A stretch of DNA of 64,000 bases from positions 17,781,001 to 17,845,000 of the forward strand of contig JAKSXM010000002.1 of NCBI GenBank assembly GCA_022575985.1, read 5' to 3'. The notes beneath the pieces are model-generated. The model saw only the letters and a program-made list of their open reading frames with translations. It searched no databases and was not told where the DNA came from. The DNA comes from Anagrus nilaparvatae. Taxonomy: Eukaryota > Arthropoda > Insecta > Hymenoptera > Mymaridae. This document shows, piece after piece, positions 23,401-36,189 of the stretch. Position numbers and translations under genes: made by a program. Positions within the stretch are counted from its first letter, which is position 1, and every line of letters begins with the position of its first letter.

Positions 23401-26400
23401 TTATGCAATGGTATAAGAGGAATTATTTGGTAAATTTTAAAAGATTCAGTTATATTTTGGCAATGTGATTTTTATTTTATAGAATTCGTCTAGATTAATA
23501 AAATGTACCCTATTTATAATTATTTTTCATGAAAATTAAAATTTTTTTTATTTTCGAGATAAAACTTTTTGGTTTTATATTAATTTATAACTTGAAATCA
23601 TTGAAAATCAGAGTTTGTAGTCCGATTTTTTGGACAAAATTTTGTAAATACTTTGTAAATATACGTTTCACAAGCTGCTTATTTCAAATAATAGCCTAGA
23701 CAATTAAAAAATTAATGCAAATTAAAAAATATTTCTACAAAATAGAAGTTGAAAAGAATTAAAATCAATTTTGATGACTAAGGTCGGGCGGCCATACATA
23801 TCTTTGTAGAACGGGTAGGCCCAAAAGCCACTATGTATAGATGGTCGAAAAAATAATGAAAATATTCAAAAAAGATCATTCTCCTTTTACTATCTTACTT
23901 AGTACTGATTAAAAATTACATTCATTAATCAATAATTTTATTTGTCACTTTTACTCATCATATCTTACAATGTCCATCAGAGCACTAGGTATATAGAAAT
24001 CCCCAATAAAAATGCGATAACTTAAAATATGCAATCATTGATGACTATTTTATAAAATGTGAATTTTACTTTTTATAATTCCGGCTCGGGCTTTTTTGAC
24101 AACACGAACTGGATCACACACTCCTATTGAAAAGCTGGAAGTAAAGTTTTTAGTCTTATTTGGCCAGTTTGAATCCCCCGATTTCCCTCATTTTAGGCAC
24201 ATTTTTTTTATATACATGGAATATGTATACTCTCTCAACATTTTAGCTGTCTAGGTGCAAATATGCCTAATTTAGACCCAAATTACGTTTTTTGTCCATT
24301 TTTTATATTTAATGTATTGGAAAATGTTTAAAAATCTATCAAGAAAATCAGTTACAAGAGTATTAAAAATAGTTTCTGGACATGGTGACCGTAGTAAAAT
24401 TGACATATTTCAATATTTTCAATATTTTCTAATAAAATCTAAATATTTCAAATTCCAAATCCCTTAGAAAACTAAAATTCGGCCAAGAGGCTTGTTTTTC
24501 GATATTTAATATGTTATAAAAATAGTCCAGGTGAATCTGTGAAAAAAAGGCCAACCCTGTTCATAATTATGAAAATAGAAAAATTGAGTGAAAACCGATT
24601 GCATTGTATTCAGGAGTATGTTAGAAACGAAGTGCCAGAAAGGAGAATATGTGGAAATGAAAAGGGGGGATTTTCACCCCATTTTTTCACCCCATTTCCC
24701 CCACAAGTACAAGATCATTTAAGAAACAACTTTTTTTTAATTTCAAGGAGTGCAAATAGGTTTTTTGGGTCCGGGAATTCAAAAATGATGTCAGAAATGA
24801 TATTGGATGCATTGGGGGGGATGAATTTGCCCATTTTTCACCCCTTTTACCCCAAAAATATCTAATTTTTATAAAAACGTTTATTTTTAATTTTTAAATG
24901 TCTTTATGGGTTTTTTGGGTCAGAGAATTCAAAAATGATGTCAGAAATGATATTGGATGCATTGGGGGGGTTGAATTTGCCCATTTTTCACCCCTTTTAC
25001 CCCAAATATATCTAATTTTTATAAAAACGTTTATTTTTAATTTTCAAATGTCTTTATGGGTTTTTTGGGTCAGGGAATTCAAAAATGATGTCAGAAATGA
25101 TATTGGATGCATTGGGGGGGGGGGGGTTGGATTTGCCCATTTTTCACCCCTTTTACCCCAAAAATATCTAATTTTTATAAAAACGTTTATTTTTTATTTT
25201 TAAATGTCTTTATGGGTTTTTTGGGTCAGGGAATTCAAAAATGATGTCAGAAATAATATTGGATGCATTGCGGTGGTAGAATTTGCCCATTTTTTACCCC
25301 TTTTACACCAAAAATATTTAATTTTTATAAAAACGTTTATTTTTTATTTTTAAAAGTCTCTATGGGTTTTTTGGATCAGGGGATTCAAAAATGATGTCAG
25401 AAATGATATTGGATGCATTTGGGGGGTTGAATTTGCCCATTTTTCACCCCTTTTACCCCAAAAATATTTAATTTTTATAAAAACGTTTATTTTTTATTTT
25501 TTAATGTCTCTATGGGTTTTTTGGGTCAGGGAATTTTTCCGACATCATTTTTGAATTAGACATTTAAAAATTAGAAATAAACATTTTTATAAAAATTTGA
25601 TATTTTTGGGGTAAAAGGGGTGAAAATGGGCAAATTCGCCCCCCCCCCAATGCATTCAATATCATTTCTGGCATCATTTTTGAGTTTCGTGACCCAAAAA
25701 ACCAATATGCACTCCTGGAAATTAAAAAATAGTTATTTCTTAAATGATCTTGTACTTGTGGGGGAAAAGGGTTGAAAATCCCCCCTTTTCATTTCCACAT
25801 ATTCTCCTTTCCGGGACTTTGTGTCTAACATACTCCTGAATACAATGCAATCGGTTTTCACTCGATTTATCCATTTTCATAATTCCGTAGAGGTGGTTTC
25901 ACGGATATACCTTGACTAAAATCTCCAGGTGGTTAAAAACACGGATGAAAAATTTATACGCATTTTAGTGGCTTTATACAAAATCACTTTTTAAAAATTT
26001 TATATTTCCCGCTAAGTCACGTGACAATCTGACCAAAACTTCGTATTTTGCAAAAAATTTTACTTTACATTTTAGGGGCACCAAATCAAATGTCTTTTGA
26101 AGGATTTGTGAAAGAATGGAGAAATTTTAAAATTAAAAGTTAAAAATAAGATATTAAGTTAGGACTTTTAATTTTAAAATGTCACCATTTTTTCAAAAGA
26201 CACTTTAATGAGTACCCCTATGTAAAATTTTCAGCAGAATCCAAATTTTTCGTCGGATCATTTGGTCAAGTGAATTTCGGCAAATTTAGAATTTATAAAA
26301 AATGATTTTTTATGAAGCCACTATATGGATATAACCTTTTTAACTGTTATTATAACCAATATGAAATTTTTATTTTATTTTTCTCGCAAATGAAATGCTT

Positions 26401-29400
26401 TCCTAAAGGTATATAAAAGATTCTTTGAAAGATTTTTTATATTACACAATTAGATAAATATTATTACATATTTAACATTACTTTGAAATTTGAATTTAAT
26501 CTCATTTGATACTTTTGTTTCAAACTTATATGAAAATTTGTTGGTTAATTTTTTTGTTATTAACAAATTATTGCAAAATCAACTAAAATTAATACTTTTG
26601 ACTATTACAAAAATGTTAAAAAATTTTCAGCATCCGAAAAATGTCTATGTTTTGACCAGCAAAATTCAAATATTATATAATAAAACTAGTAGCAAGTGAA
26701 ATTTATTTATTTTATTTACAATTCAGTATTATTAAAATTAGCAGAAGAGGTCAAAATAAACAAATTTTCAATTCATTCCAAGTAATTAAAAAAAATTGTT
26801 TTTTTTATGCCAAAAAAGGCTTTATCAAATTTTCAAAAACTTTTTAATACCAAAATTTCATTAGAATTATTATCAGACATTTAAAATAATAAAAAAATAA
26901 ACTTACTTGAAACCAGTTAAAATATTTAATAATGTTGATTTCCCAGCACCTGAAGGACCCATTATGGCAGTTAATTCACTTGACCTTAACCTCCCGCTAA
27001 CTGACTTGAGTATCGTTTTGACATCTGTGGAAATAATTTAAATTTAATTAATTATGTGTTTTATTTTTGTTATAAATAAGTTACTATTTAAATTTTTAGT
27101 GTTTACTATTTTTATATTCTAGAGTAAGTAAATATTAAATTTCGTAATAATAATTATGTTAACATTATTTTCTGATGCATTATATCATTAAAACTGCACA
27201 TGATATTTATATTATAGGGTAGGTAGGGCAAACTTGAGTATGCAAAAAAAAATAGAGCAATTAAGATAAACAGTTTTTTAGAATCCATTTAAAAATTTAC
27301 AAAAACGTGATTTTTTAATAAAATTTTTTAGCAATTGGAAGTTTTTTTTAAAATAATTTTTAATTATTAATTAAATTATTATCAAATGCTATTTTTTAGA
27401 CAGAATTTTAAATTTTGAGGTAAATAACGTAATTTTGAGTACAATATAAAAATGCTCCAATTCGCCTCTACCTCCCTTATAACATGCATAATATTATTTG
27501 ATTTATTAGATAAAAGCATATACGTGATTCATCTCTTGATAATATGAGTGACCACTGCTCAAGTATTGACTAAATATTTTTGATATTACAAAAATATAAA
27601 AGCAGAGAGTTTTCAATTTTAAATTAAAATTATTTAAATAATATTTTCTTAAATATTTTTTTCCGTTTTGGTTACATTGAAATTTTTTTGAGGAATTATA
27701 AAAAAATGTTGGTACTTTTTATTGTGACATTTTATCAATCTTTAATTAACAAATAATTTGAAGCTTTTTCTTTTCTGTGTGACTTTGAACACGTTTAATT
27801 TTCTAAAAATTTGTAAAAAACAAGTAATAATGATACGTGCCAGAAAGAGCTTTATTTTCTTACATTCACTAAAGAATTTTTTCTAATTAAAAAAAAATTT
27901 TTTTTAAACAAAAATCCAAAAAAAAGTATCAGTATGTTCTGTTTTATCCCATATGTATAATATTGCTATGTTCAAATTGATTTTTCAAGTGAATACTACG
28001 AAAGCAATTTTAAAAAATTGAAATAGCAGTGTAACAATTTAGTACTGCAAAAATTATATTTTCATAATAAAAATCCAATTAGATTTGGTAAAAATTTATT
28101 TTTTAAATATTGGATTGCAAAAATAAAGCATCTTGTTTATCACAATGCAGGCCTGAATACCTATTTCTTAAACAAACTTTCGCTGATAAGTCTTGGGAGT
28201 TTTCCTATAAATACGTAATATGGAAATTTTCTAGAAGCAATTTAAGTAATTTCTGGGGAAAAACTGGGTCATTTTAGATAAAAATTATATGATTTAGTTG
28301 GAAAAATTAATGGAACTAAATATTCTAAAAAAAGTATTCAAGGCTGTCAAAAATCTTTGATTCAATTATATAAGTCAATTTTAAATATGTGCATTCTTAA
28401 ATTCAATTTAAACATTTATCAATCATTATTAAAACCAATACCACAAAAAAATTTTAATTATTATTATTATGGATGCATTGCTTTTTACACGTTTTGTTAA
28501 TATAAAACGTGATTTTCTTAAAATTTTATGTTAAAGAAACAGTTTGATAAAATTTTGATTTCAACTGATTAATATAATAAATTAAAACATGTAATTAATT
28601 TAAATAAAGAATTTTATTTGTTGAATGTTTATGATGTTTGTTATAGATAATAAATTAAAAAATAATGTGTACATATACCGAGACATATACCTAGATGAAA
28701 ATTATTTATGATTTGATAAAATTTATTGCTAATTTTAAATTTTTACGTACTATTTTTATTTTTGCAGGTGCATGTAGAATACTTAAGTTATTTGACAAAA
28801 AATGATTTAAAAAATTTATTTAGTATTTTGAAAATAAAAATTATACTATTTTCATGCTACAAAAATAAAATTTTATAATAATTTTTCTTAATTTTGAAAG
28901 TTAAAAGTTTATACTTCTGCGATTATTATTAATCACAAGGTTTTAAATTTCTGTACATGATCGTTTCGCTTTTCTTTTTTGCAGTAATATAGATACGTAA
29001 TAAATTTCAATCGTTGATTAATGTAAAAGTTATATTCAGTAAATTTTCAGTGAGTGGTCGATATTTTGATTCCGTTGAAGCATGAAAAGTTCATCGAAAG
29101 CAGTGAAAAAAGGTGTGCGTGAGTATTATAGCTGAATTTTGGTACAGCCAAGACACTAGCCAAGACCAAAGCATACTCATCTTCGATAGAACATTTTTTT
29201 GATCACGGTGTCTGGAGAAAGTTATGGGTTTACAAAGTTGGTCAATTTAGGGATAAAAAGTGAACGCTTGATACCTCGAAATAGCCTAGATTTTTAGATT
29301 TTGCCAAAAAATACTAAGTTATTGACATTTTTCGATATCTGGGTCTTAGAGGGGTATGTAGTGTCATTAAAGTTTCACCATTCACCCGTGTATAAAATCA

Positions 29401-32158
29401 TGTATCATATACCATCTTAAAATTAATATTAAATAATGGCGCAAGAAAACAGCAAGACTTCAATGGCCCGACATACCCTTCGAGAACCCAAGTACCAAAA
29501 AATGTCAAATTTAAACCGAATAAGTTTTGCTGATCGACATATTTTTGTAATTGACCAACTTTGTGGGTACATAAATTTTTCCATATCCTTTGCCCAAAAA
29601 AACTATTGGATAAGAAGGTGAGTATGTTTTAGTCCTAGCTATTTCTGAACAAAAATTCAGCTACCATACTCACACCAACTTTTCACTATAGCAATCCCCT
29701 AAGCTATCATATTTGTAAGGCAAATGTATATTTTGATAAAATTGAATGAATTTTTGAAAAGCTATGATTTTCATTAATTCAATCCATTATTTTACATCCT
29801 ATAGAGCCCCTAGATTCAAAAAAATTTTGCCTTAAAATTTAAGTTGTTCCCAAGAGAAATAATTGCCGCAATTTTCGCGCTTTGGGTGAATTAAATAAAA
29901 ATAACTTTCAATTTAAAAATTTATTTATATTCCAATGTGTTTGAAGGGGTCCAATAGAAACACAAATCATCAAAGAACGTTGTGGGTTCGATTCCCGTGG
30001 CAGTAAGAGTTTTATAACTGTATATAGGCGTTATTCCTAGCATGAAAATACTTTCGTAAATATATACAGATTTAAACCTCTTCACCACTCTGAAGCTAGG
30101 ATTCTGTTTTCATCTTAATATTTAAAAAAAAATCGAATATTATGAAAAAAGCTGGGGTTGGAGGCAGGAAGAAGGTCAATGACCTAAGCGGCGCTCCCCA
30201 AACTGAAGTTATACCTGAAAAGGTGGTTCCGGTTTGGGGCTACAAAGCGTTGGTTTTTTTTACGGGGAGTGAGTTTAGTCGCTAAACATGTTAACATGGA
30301 GTCCAACATAATCTAGGGACCGGTAGATATGCATAACGCATTCCCACCTAGACGTATGTAAAATTGCACAACTTGTGCAGCACAAGCTAATATACATCAT
30401 CCTTGCCCACATGCAAAAAAAAATAGGTAAGGGGAGTGAGTTGGGAGTGAGTGGGTAAAAACAACAGTTTTCAACGTGAAATTATTTACGGAGACATTTC
30501 CTAAAAATTATTTGAAATTTCTTTACTTTTTCACAGAATTTTTCAAATTTGTTTCATTAACTCTATAACTGCCTTTGAAAATACATCATTACTAATACAA
30601 GAAGCTTAATTATCGTATTTATAGTTTACTAGGTTTAACTTGATTAGAAAATGCTGAATAAGTAAATAAATCATAGTTTAAAATATGTTGTTTGAAAGAT
30701 ATAATAAGAAAATAATATTTTATAATTAAATAAATGCTTTTATTTAATTTTAATTACGTATTTAAAGAGTCTGCAATTTATTTATTTAAAACAAAAATAT
30801 GCATCTACACAGTTCAAGTTTTAGATAATTCATAATAGACGTAATGAAAATGATTATTTTTCATAACAAAGAAAATTATTTAGTTAAATTAATTATTTCT
30901 GACTTCAACTACTTATGTAAAAAAAAATTTTTTTCTTTTATAGATAAAATAAAAATTCTTTAATTTTTTCTTATCTAATTTTTTATAAGTGTAAAGAACG
31001 TAAATTGATAATAAAATAATTAATATTTTTTTTTATTATTATAAAATTAGATTAACTGATTATTTGATTAATTAATAAAATAATATAAATTAACTCTGGT
31101 CATGCAGGTAAAGTTAAATCTTAAATCAATGAAAAAGAAATTTATTTAAAATTAAGGCTAAAATATTAATTTCTGAAATATTTTATCATGGGGAGTGTAT
31201 TTGGCCAAAATATCGGGACTCGAAAACCAGAGATTTTTTTTGTGTTTTTCGGATTTTTAGCCAGAAAAATTTTAGATTCACTCTGTACTTGCAGTCCTTT
31301 TTGACATTTTTGGGCCTTAGCCGAAACTTGTTCCGACCCATCCTTATATTATGAAAAATAATACCCGAATTTCGGGTAACCGCTTACTCCTAATTTTGAG
31401 ATTAGAACGTTTTTAATTATTTTTTCTAACCTGATAAATATTGTACATAAGTTTTGTAAAATATACTTTTATTTTTGGCCTGGGATCCTACTTAACTTTT
31501 TTCATTTGTGGCGAGAAAACAAAATACATGAATAATAGTTGTAGATTCAAAAATTTTTACTTTGAATTAGAAAACATACTTTTTTTTGAAAATTTTGTAT
31601 TTTCTGATGAATGAAATTTATTTAATTGATTCCCCAAAAAAAGAATTTTGATCGTTGAAAGAAGAAAAAGATAACGTTAATTTAGTTCAATGTATTGAGT
31701 AAGTTTGAATGATTTTTTAATTTATCATACAAACTGATCATCAATTTGCAACGTGATAATGCATTAGGTCATTGGAATTTAACAAAAGAAAATTCTCAAC
31801 TTTTATAAATATAATTCTTGTTAGTATATTTTTAAGTTCAATTTTTCTTATCAAAATTATCAATAAACAAATTTTTACCACAAAAAAAAAAACTAATAAA
31901 TCATTGATAAATTAAAAAAAAATTCCATCAGATATTGAAAAATATTTAAAAATTGTACTTACTATTTTTACGTCCTTCTCTAACTTTATAAGTAAGATCA
32001 GAAAATGCAAGATCAACAGGTGGCCTTTTTGGTAAATGTGTTATCGTTTTAGGCTTTATTGGTATTATTTGTAATTTAACAGCTGAATTTTTTCTAGATT
32101 GTAATAAAATACCATTATTATCATCATCGTTCGAATTATTACCTTCGGTGAGCTTCAT
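17456..32158 (-). CDS. ABC transporter, subfamily G (ABCG1/ABCG4-like half transporter), 700 aa
   Basis: Eleven coding exons on the minus strand: 32158-31963, 27024-26907, 21118-20929, 20839-20694, 20331-20093, 19979-19698, 18677-18517, 18445-18277, 18200-18100, 18029-17688, 17614-17456. They sum to 2103 nt, every phase agrees and all introns are GT-AG. The nucleotide-binding domain comes first: Walker A GPSGAGKS (88-95), Q-loop Gln134 (MQDNQ), signature LSGGQKKR (189-196), Walker B IMFFDEP (209-215), H-loop His246 (TIHQPSA). An Asn/Thr-rich linker follows (exon 6). The membrane domain holds about six hydrophobic segments, from [19 protein letters not shown] to the C-terminal [23 protein letters not shown] half transporters dimerise and export sterols or lipids; the closest known groups are vertebrate ABCG1/4 and the fly Atet type. 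Intron 1 (4.9 kb) and intron 2 (5.8 kb) are full of repeats. The start is the first Met before [14 protein letters not shown], the usual N-terminal strand. Confidence 0.95.
18784..19170. mobile_element. Mariner-type MITE, copy B (387 bp), in ABCG intron 6
   Basis: Same termini as copy A (CACTATAAAAAGTAACTTTC left, complement right) with TA on both sides (18782-18783, 19171-19172). The palindromic AT-rich interior has diverged more. It lies wholly inside the intron between the exons at 19698 and 18677. Confidence 0.85.
21119..24527. other. Intron 2 of the ABCG gene, proximal part
   Basis: No exon-like frame was seen. It contains a diverged repeat at about 22030-22130 (related to 13985), two oligo-C runs near 22421 and 22450, and otherwise AT-rich sequence. 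Confidence 0.5.
24528..25908. repeat. 1.4-kb foldback with internal 150-bp tandem repeats
   Basis: Outer arms at about 24528-24755 and 25700-25908 are inverted copies (AAAACCGATTGCATTGTATT left, its complement right). The left side then carries five full 150-bp units plus the start of a sixth. GGTTTTTTGGGTC recurs at 24761, 24911, 25061, 25217, 25367 and 25517, each unit with GAATTCAAAAATGATGTCAG and an oligo-G run. At about 25538 the repeat switches strand, giving one inverted unit that leads into the right arm. Long frames here (for example [19 protein letters not shown] repeated) come from the tandem units and are not genes. It sits in ABCG intron 2. Confidence 0.85.
25968..26321. mobile_element. 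Foldback MITE, 354 bp, TA target duplication
   Basis: Ends GTGGCTT and AAGCCAC, each flanked by TA (25966-25967 and 26322-26323). The arms are diverged inverted copies (for example GGCACCAAATCAAATGTC versus its partner near 26200). No coding potential. A relative lies at 10860-11060. Confidence 0.75.
27025..29050. other. Intron 1 of the ABCG gene, distal part
   Basis: No exon candidate seen. A fragment with CAGGCCTGAATACCTATTTC at about 28148 matches the terminus of the 39.34 kb foldback. Confidence 0.45.
29053..29700. repeat. Composite foldback in ABCG intron 1
   Basis: Several arm pairs nest in order: GGTGTGCGTGAGTATTATAGCTGAATT (29110) with AATTCAGCTACCATACTCACACC (29655), TACAAAGTTGGTCAATT (29230) with AATTGACCAACTTTGTGGGTA (29550), and AGGGGTATGT (29348) with ACATACCCTTCGAGAACCC (29470). 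Loops differ in length, so the arms have gained and lost blocks. A fragment (TTTCTGGAGAAAGTTAT, GTCTTGGAGAGGTATGT) recurs at about 34295-34350. Confidence 0.65.
29975..30460. other. GC-richer insert with a tRNA T-arm-like (B box) motif
   Basis: GTGGGTTCGATTCCCG at about 29989 matches the Pol III B box and tRNA T-arm consensus. Only the T-arm and a few flanking bases are tRNA-like. The following 450 bp are markedly less AT-rich and include a short inverted repeat (CCTAGCATGAAAA ... AGCTAGGATT). This could be a tRNA-derived SINE or the end of another retroelement. No A box could be placed with certainty. Confidence 0.35.
30461..31962. other. Remainder of ABCG intron 1, nothing identified
   Basis: AT-rich, no repeat or exon recognised. 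The donor GTAAGT of coding exon 1 lies at 31962. Confidence 0.4.
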
Positions 32159-33257
32159 TTTTTTTAAATAAATATCACTTATTTTTCAAAAAACTAAAAA
32201 AATTTCGTATCAATGTCTTTTTTTCAATTACGCTAAAACACTTCTATTTTCTGAAAATATGATAAAATTGATAATTTAATCATTACATACACAACTAATT
32301 AAAATATTATCGAATTTATTATATTTTATCGATCGCGTTTTGTTATGTAAAATTAATGATAAATTCCGCGCATTTTAATGATTATGAATATTTTATTATC
32401 AATGTCAAAGAAAAATATTTTATTTTCTATTTTTCTTTTATAAAATTAATTAAAATTCGATAATATTTTTTATTCTCAAAAATTCAATTTACTTTCACTG
32501 AAAATTGGGTTTTTCACTTTATTTTAAAACACTTCATTTTTAATTAAAATTAAGGCACTTCAAAATTAAAAAACTCTAAATATCATACAAAAACTTAAAC
32601 TAAACTGATAATTAAATACGATTAAATACAAAATTTTAAGAAATATATAAAAAAAATCCCCACTTTTTAAACGTAATATCCGCAAATTGACCGATTTGAT
32701 AAAAAATAATACAAAAAATTTTTACACTATACTGATCTCTTCGTCATCGTATTTGACTTCGATCTGATTACATTAAAAAACGAATATGTTTTTGTAACTG
32801 TTATAATGAAAAAAAAGAGAGAGAGAGATAGTAATATTAGAAAGAGACAGAAAATTTTCATTACTCAACTTATTGTTTTTTTTTTAAGTTAAATAAACGA
32901 CTAAAAATATACTTTTTTTTTTTTAAATTTGCTTTTATTTTTAAATTTTATGATAATTTTTTAATTTATTCTAGGCTGTGTGTTTCTGTCTTGTTTTTTT
33001 TGATAAATGAATGTATCAGGTATTAAAATAAATTAGAATTATTTTTTTTATAAAATTGTAACAAATAAATTTTTTTATCGAGTATTTTATCAATTTGTTT
33101 TTGATTTTGATTAAGTATAAATCTATCTGGATTAAAACGAAAATATTTTATCAGAGTGACATGAAAAAAAAAATTATTGATTGGTATATGTTAATAATTT
33201 AATAAAATTTTATAGATTTCATTTTAAATAATTTAATTTATAAATACTGATTTTCAG
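32159..33257. other. 5' flank of the first ABCG coding exon
   Basis: Probably 5' UTR or intron, or promoter. A (GA)n tract occurs at about 32815-32830. No clear TATA/Inr pair was found. Confidence 0.4.
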
Positions 33258-33688
33258 ATGATAATTAATTTAGTTGGATTTTTGGTTTTCTTTATCATGA
33301 TCAGTTTTATATTTGTGATAATTTTCCAAAATTATTGTAATTTAAATTGTTCTTTAATAAATTAAAATTTAGGTCAAAAAAATTATGATTTGACAAAGAA
33401 AGTTGATAGGCTGATTCGCGAAGGTTTTGGTTTTGGGAAGCAAGTTAAAATAAAAAATTCACTTTTATTGGGATTTTTGAGAAATACGCAATTTTATTAT
33501 GTGTTTTTATTTTTCAGGCGACAATTTTCGCTGCAATCAGTTGTAGGCATTATCATAAATTATCATAGCGAACGAGGTTATATGAAAAATGTGACATTTC
33601 TTACTTGACTGTCCGTTATAATGTTCGCAAGTGCGGAGAAAAATGTTTGACTAAAAGTGAAATTTCATGTCATAAAAATATAGAATGA
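33258..33688 (+). CDS. Candidate small secreted cysteine-bearing peptide gene
   Basis: Unrecognised; tentative three-exon model. The ATG at 33258 opens a strongly hydrophobic leader (MIINLVGFLVFFIMI) that could be a signal peptide. A middle exon of about 70 nt begins after the AG at 33372 and contains KKVDRLIREGFGFGKQ. The last exon most simply starts after the AG at 33568 and ends at the TGA 33686-33688. It encodes four Cys in the pattern C-x14-C-x3-C-x8-C (KCGEKC in the centre) in a basic context. An alternative acceptor at 33517 (TTTTTCAG) gives the same frame with an in-frame TAG at 33566-33568. The donors are weak (GTTTTA, GTTAAA), so this may be a pseudogene or chance. Confidence 0.3.
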
Positions 33689-33699
33689 TAATTTCCAGC

Positions 33700-35640
33700 C
33701 ATATTAGAATTTTTAATTTTGATTTAAAATTGGTAAGTTAAATTAAATCTGGTTCAAAATTTTTTAAATCTGGTTTAAGAATCAAAAGTTTGTGTTTTTT
33801 CAAAGCTTAAATGAATGAAGACTACAATTAAAAAATATAGTCCAATCGCTATTTCCAAAATAATCCAATATTTTATAATTCAGAAAAAAGGGGAGAGGAC
33901 GACAATTTATTAGATTAAAATTAGTAGCAGGATCAAAAACGTATTCTAAAAATTAAATATGTCCTTTGTTTTAAACATCAAGCAGTTAGAGAGAAAAATA
34001 TTTTGTAAATTTTGCAAGGTTAGTTTTAGCAAAACGGGAATTAGTTTAAAGAATAAATTTGCATAAAAACTCTTGCAAAATTGCATATTGCAAATGCTTG
34101 AATTGCTTGAAATTTCAAGCATACCAACCATTGCTAAATCACCACTACCGATCAGTACACATGCCTTAATAATCAGTTAATAATATAAAAGTTCAGATGC
34201 CACGTGTTATTAAGCCCTGAAATTCTGGCACTATAAATATCCAGATAATATTTTAATATTTTTGAGTTCCTTTTTATATTGCATTTATGGCCACGGTTTC
34301 TGGAGAAAGTTATTAAAAATTTTCTGTATCAGGGTCTTGGAGAGGTATGTATTAGGTGATTAAACGTTTACATAAGTGCAGTTGCTTTTAATTTATCCAA
34401 AGAATTTTCTTTCTGTAGAAATGGTAAATATCTGCGAAATATCTCATTAAAAATTAATCTTAGGAGATTATATGTTTTATAATTTTAATTTTAAAAGGCT
34501 AGCCAATAATAACGTTGTAAGAAATATTTGGAAAATACAAATTTGAATAAATTTCTAATAAAAAAATCTAATCAGTATGCAAACATCGTTGTTAAATATT
34601 AAATTTAACAAAAAAAAAACAGCAAAAAAATGAAAAAATTAATCATTTACTGAAATTTAATTGTCTTTAAAAAAAAAAACTCATAAAACTGGCAATTTAA
34701 AATGTCAAAATAAAATTTATCGTTTCTCATTATTTCACATGTATGCAAAAAAAAAAATAAAACTACATTTTTTTTATTATAAATTAAATTCAAAGAATCT
34801 TTTTAAACATGCAAAAAAATATTTTCTAAAACAGGAAATAAAAAAATAAAAATAAAGTTATTGAAATGATATTTGTGTCTTTTTTATTTTCAAGATTTGT
34901 CACAAAAAGTTATGCATGAATAACATAATATAATAATTGCGTGAATCTTATTTGCATTGTCATGCATACGTGATCTATAAAAAAAAATCTGAATAGATGG
35001 CTTTGTACTAGAGATACGTAATTAATGTTGTAATTAAATACTGAAGAAAATTATTATATATTTTTTTTTAAAGACACGAAAACAAAGTAAAAATTTTCTT
35101 GTATTTTAAATTGTATGATTTTTTAAAAAAAATCAACTCATCAGAATTATTTATTTATCTCTATTTTATGAAATTATAAACACCGCCGCCGCCAAAATTG
35201 ATCTTTTTGGAGTTTTTAATGAACATTATCCAAAAGGTAAAAACCAAAATGTAAACTCATAGCGCGCGGGGGGCGAAGTCCTAGTTAATTTATAAAATTA
35301 TATTCAATTACTAATATTTTATAGAATATTTTGGCAAAGTTATTGCAATGATCATTTCACGAGATTCATATTCATTATTGAGTAATGTGTTGTTGCTCGG
35401 TTAAATACAACTTGAGAAGTTCTAAATTTTCAATAGATTTTTATTGCATAAGACAGGCTTATTAGTATTCATTCATCAATTAAAGTATTAAGTAATATCG
35501 AGTAATGTTCATAATTTTATAATAATTTTTAATCGAAGATTTATGCGAAAAAGTAGTTTTTATAAATATTTTTAGCAGTTATATGAAAATATTTTTTTCT
35601 GTTCACCGGCCAAATATCAAGTTTTCTCGCCACTGCCGCA
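33700..35640. other. Intergenic stretch, no gene
   Basis: AT-rich. Contains a TTGCTTGAAATTTCAAGCA hairpin at about 34103-34121, a foldback fragment at 34295-34350, and a GC-rich segment (GCGCGCGGGGGGCGAAG..CTAGTT) at about 35262-35286. Confidence 0.45.
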
Positions 35641-35649
35641 TTTTTTTTT

Positions 35650-35775
35650 TACGACCCATGTTCCTAAACTAAATAAATAATGCCCCAAATCGCAGTTTAC
35701 CTGTCTCGACTTCGCCTTGGAAGGTGATTTACTTGCAATTTAGTCCATTCTTTACTTTTCTGGACCCGAGACGTA
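35650..35775. repeat. Short palindromic repeat, copy 2
   Basis: Same family as 11098-11218: starts TACGACCCATGTTCC, ends GGACCCGAGACGTA, with apex CGACTTCGCCTTGG. The arms have diverged but pair along most of their length. Confidence 0.65.
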
Positions 35776-36189
35776 AATACAATATTTCCATGTTTACTTA
35801 AATTTTAATTGTATGTATGAGTAATTTCATATTTATTTTTAACAATTTTTTTTTCGCTTATAATTTATTCTAGTTAAATAAATAAAGACTGTTTTCTCAA
35901 GACAAATTTGAAATATTTTCGGCGAATTAGCATAAAAGTGGGAGTTAAGCAGTTTAAGTTCAATGATCTGACAATGTCAAATTTATTGGAATTTTTTTTT
36001 TAATTTGTTGCAAATTGTCTGGAAGAAAGAACTATTTTCTATTACGAAATATTATGGCTTATTTAATTTATGAAAATAATTTAATTGGACAGCGATTTGA
36101 AACTAATTTTTTAAGGTAAGGTCTTATTCCGCGCTCAACCTCTTTTGTTTAAGTGTAGATTTATCCAGAAAGGTTTAATTTGACTCAAT

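Noticed and set aside
24539..25203. Two frames of about 100 codons with repeated [19 protein letters not shown]
   Set aside because: They follow the 150-bp tandem unit, the periods are multiples of three by chance, and no start context or homologue is visible.
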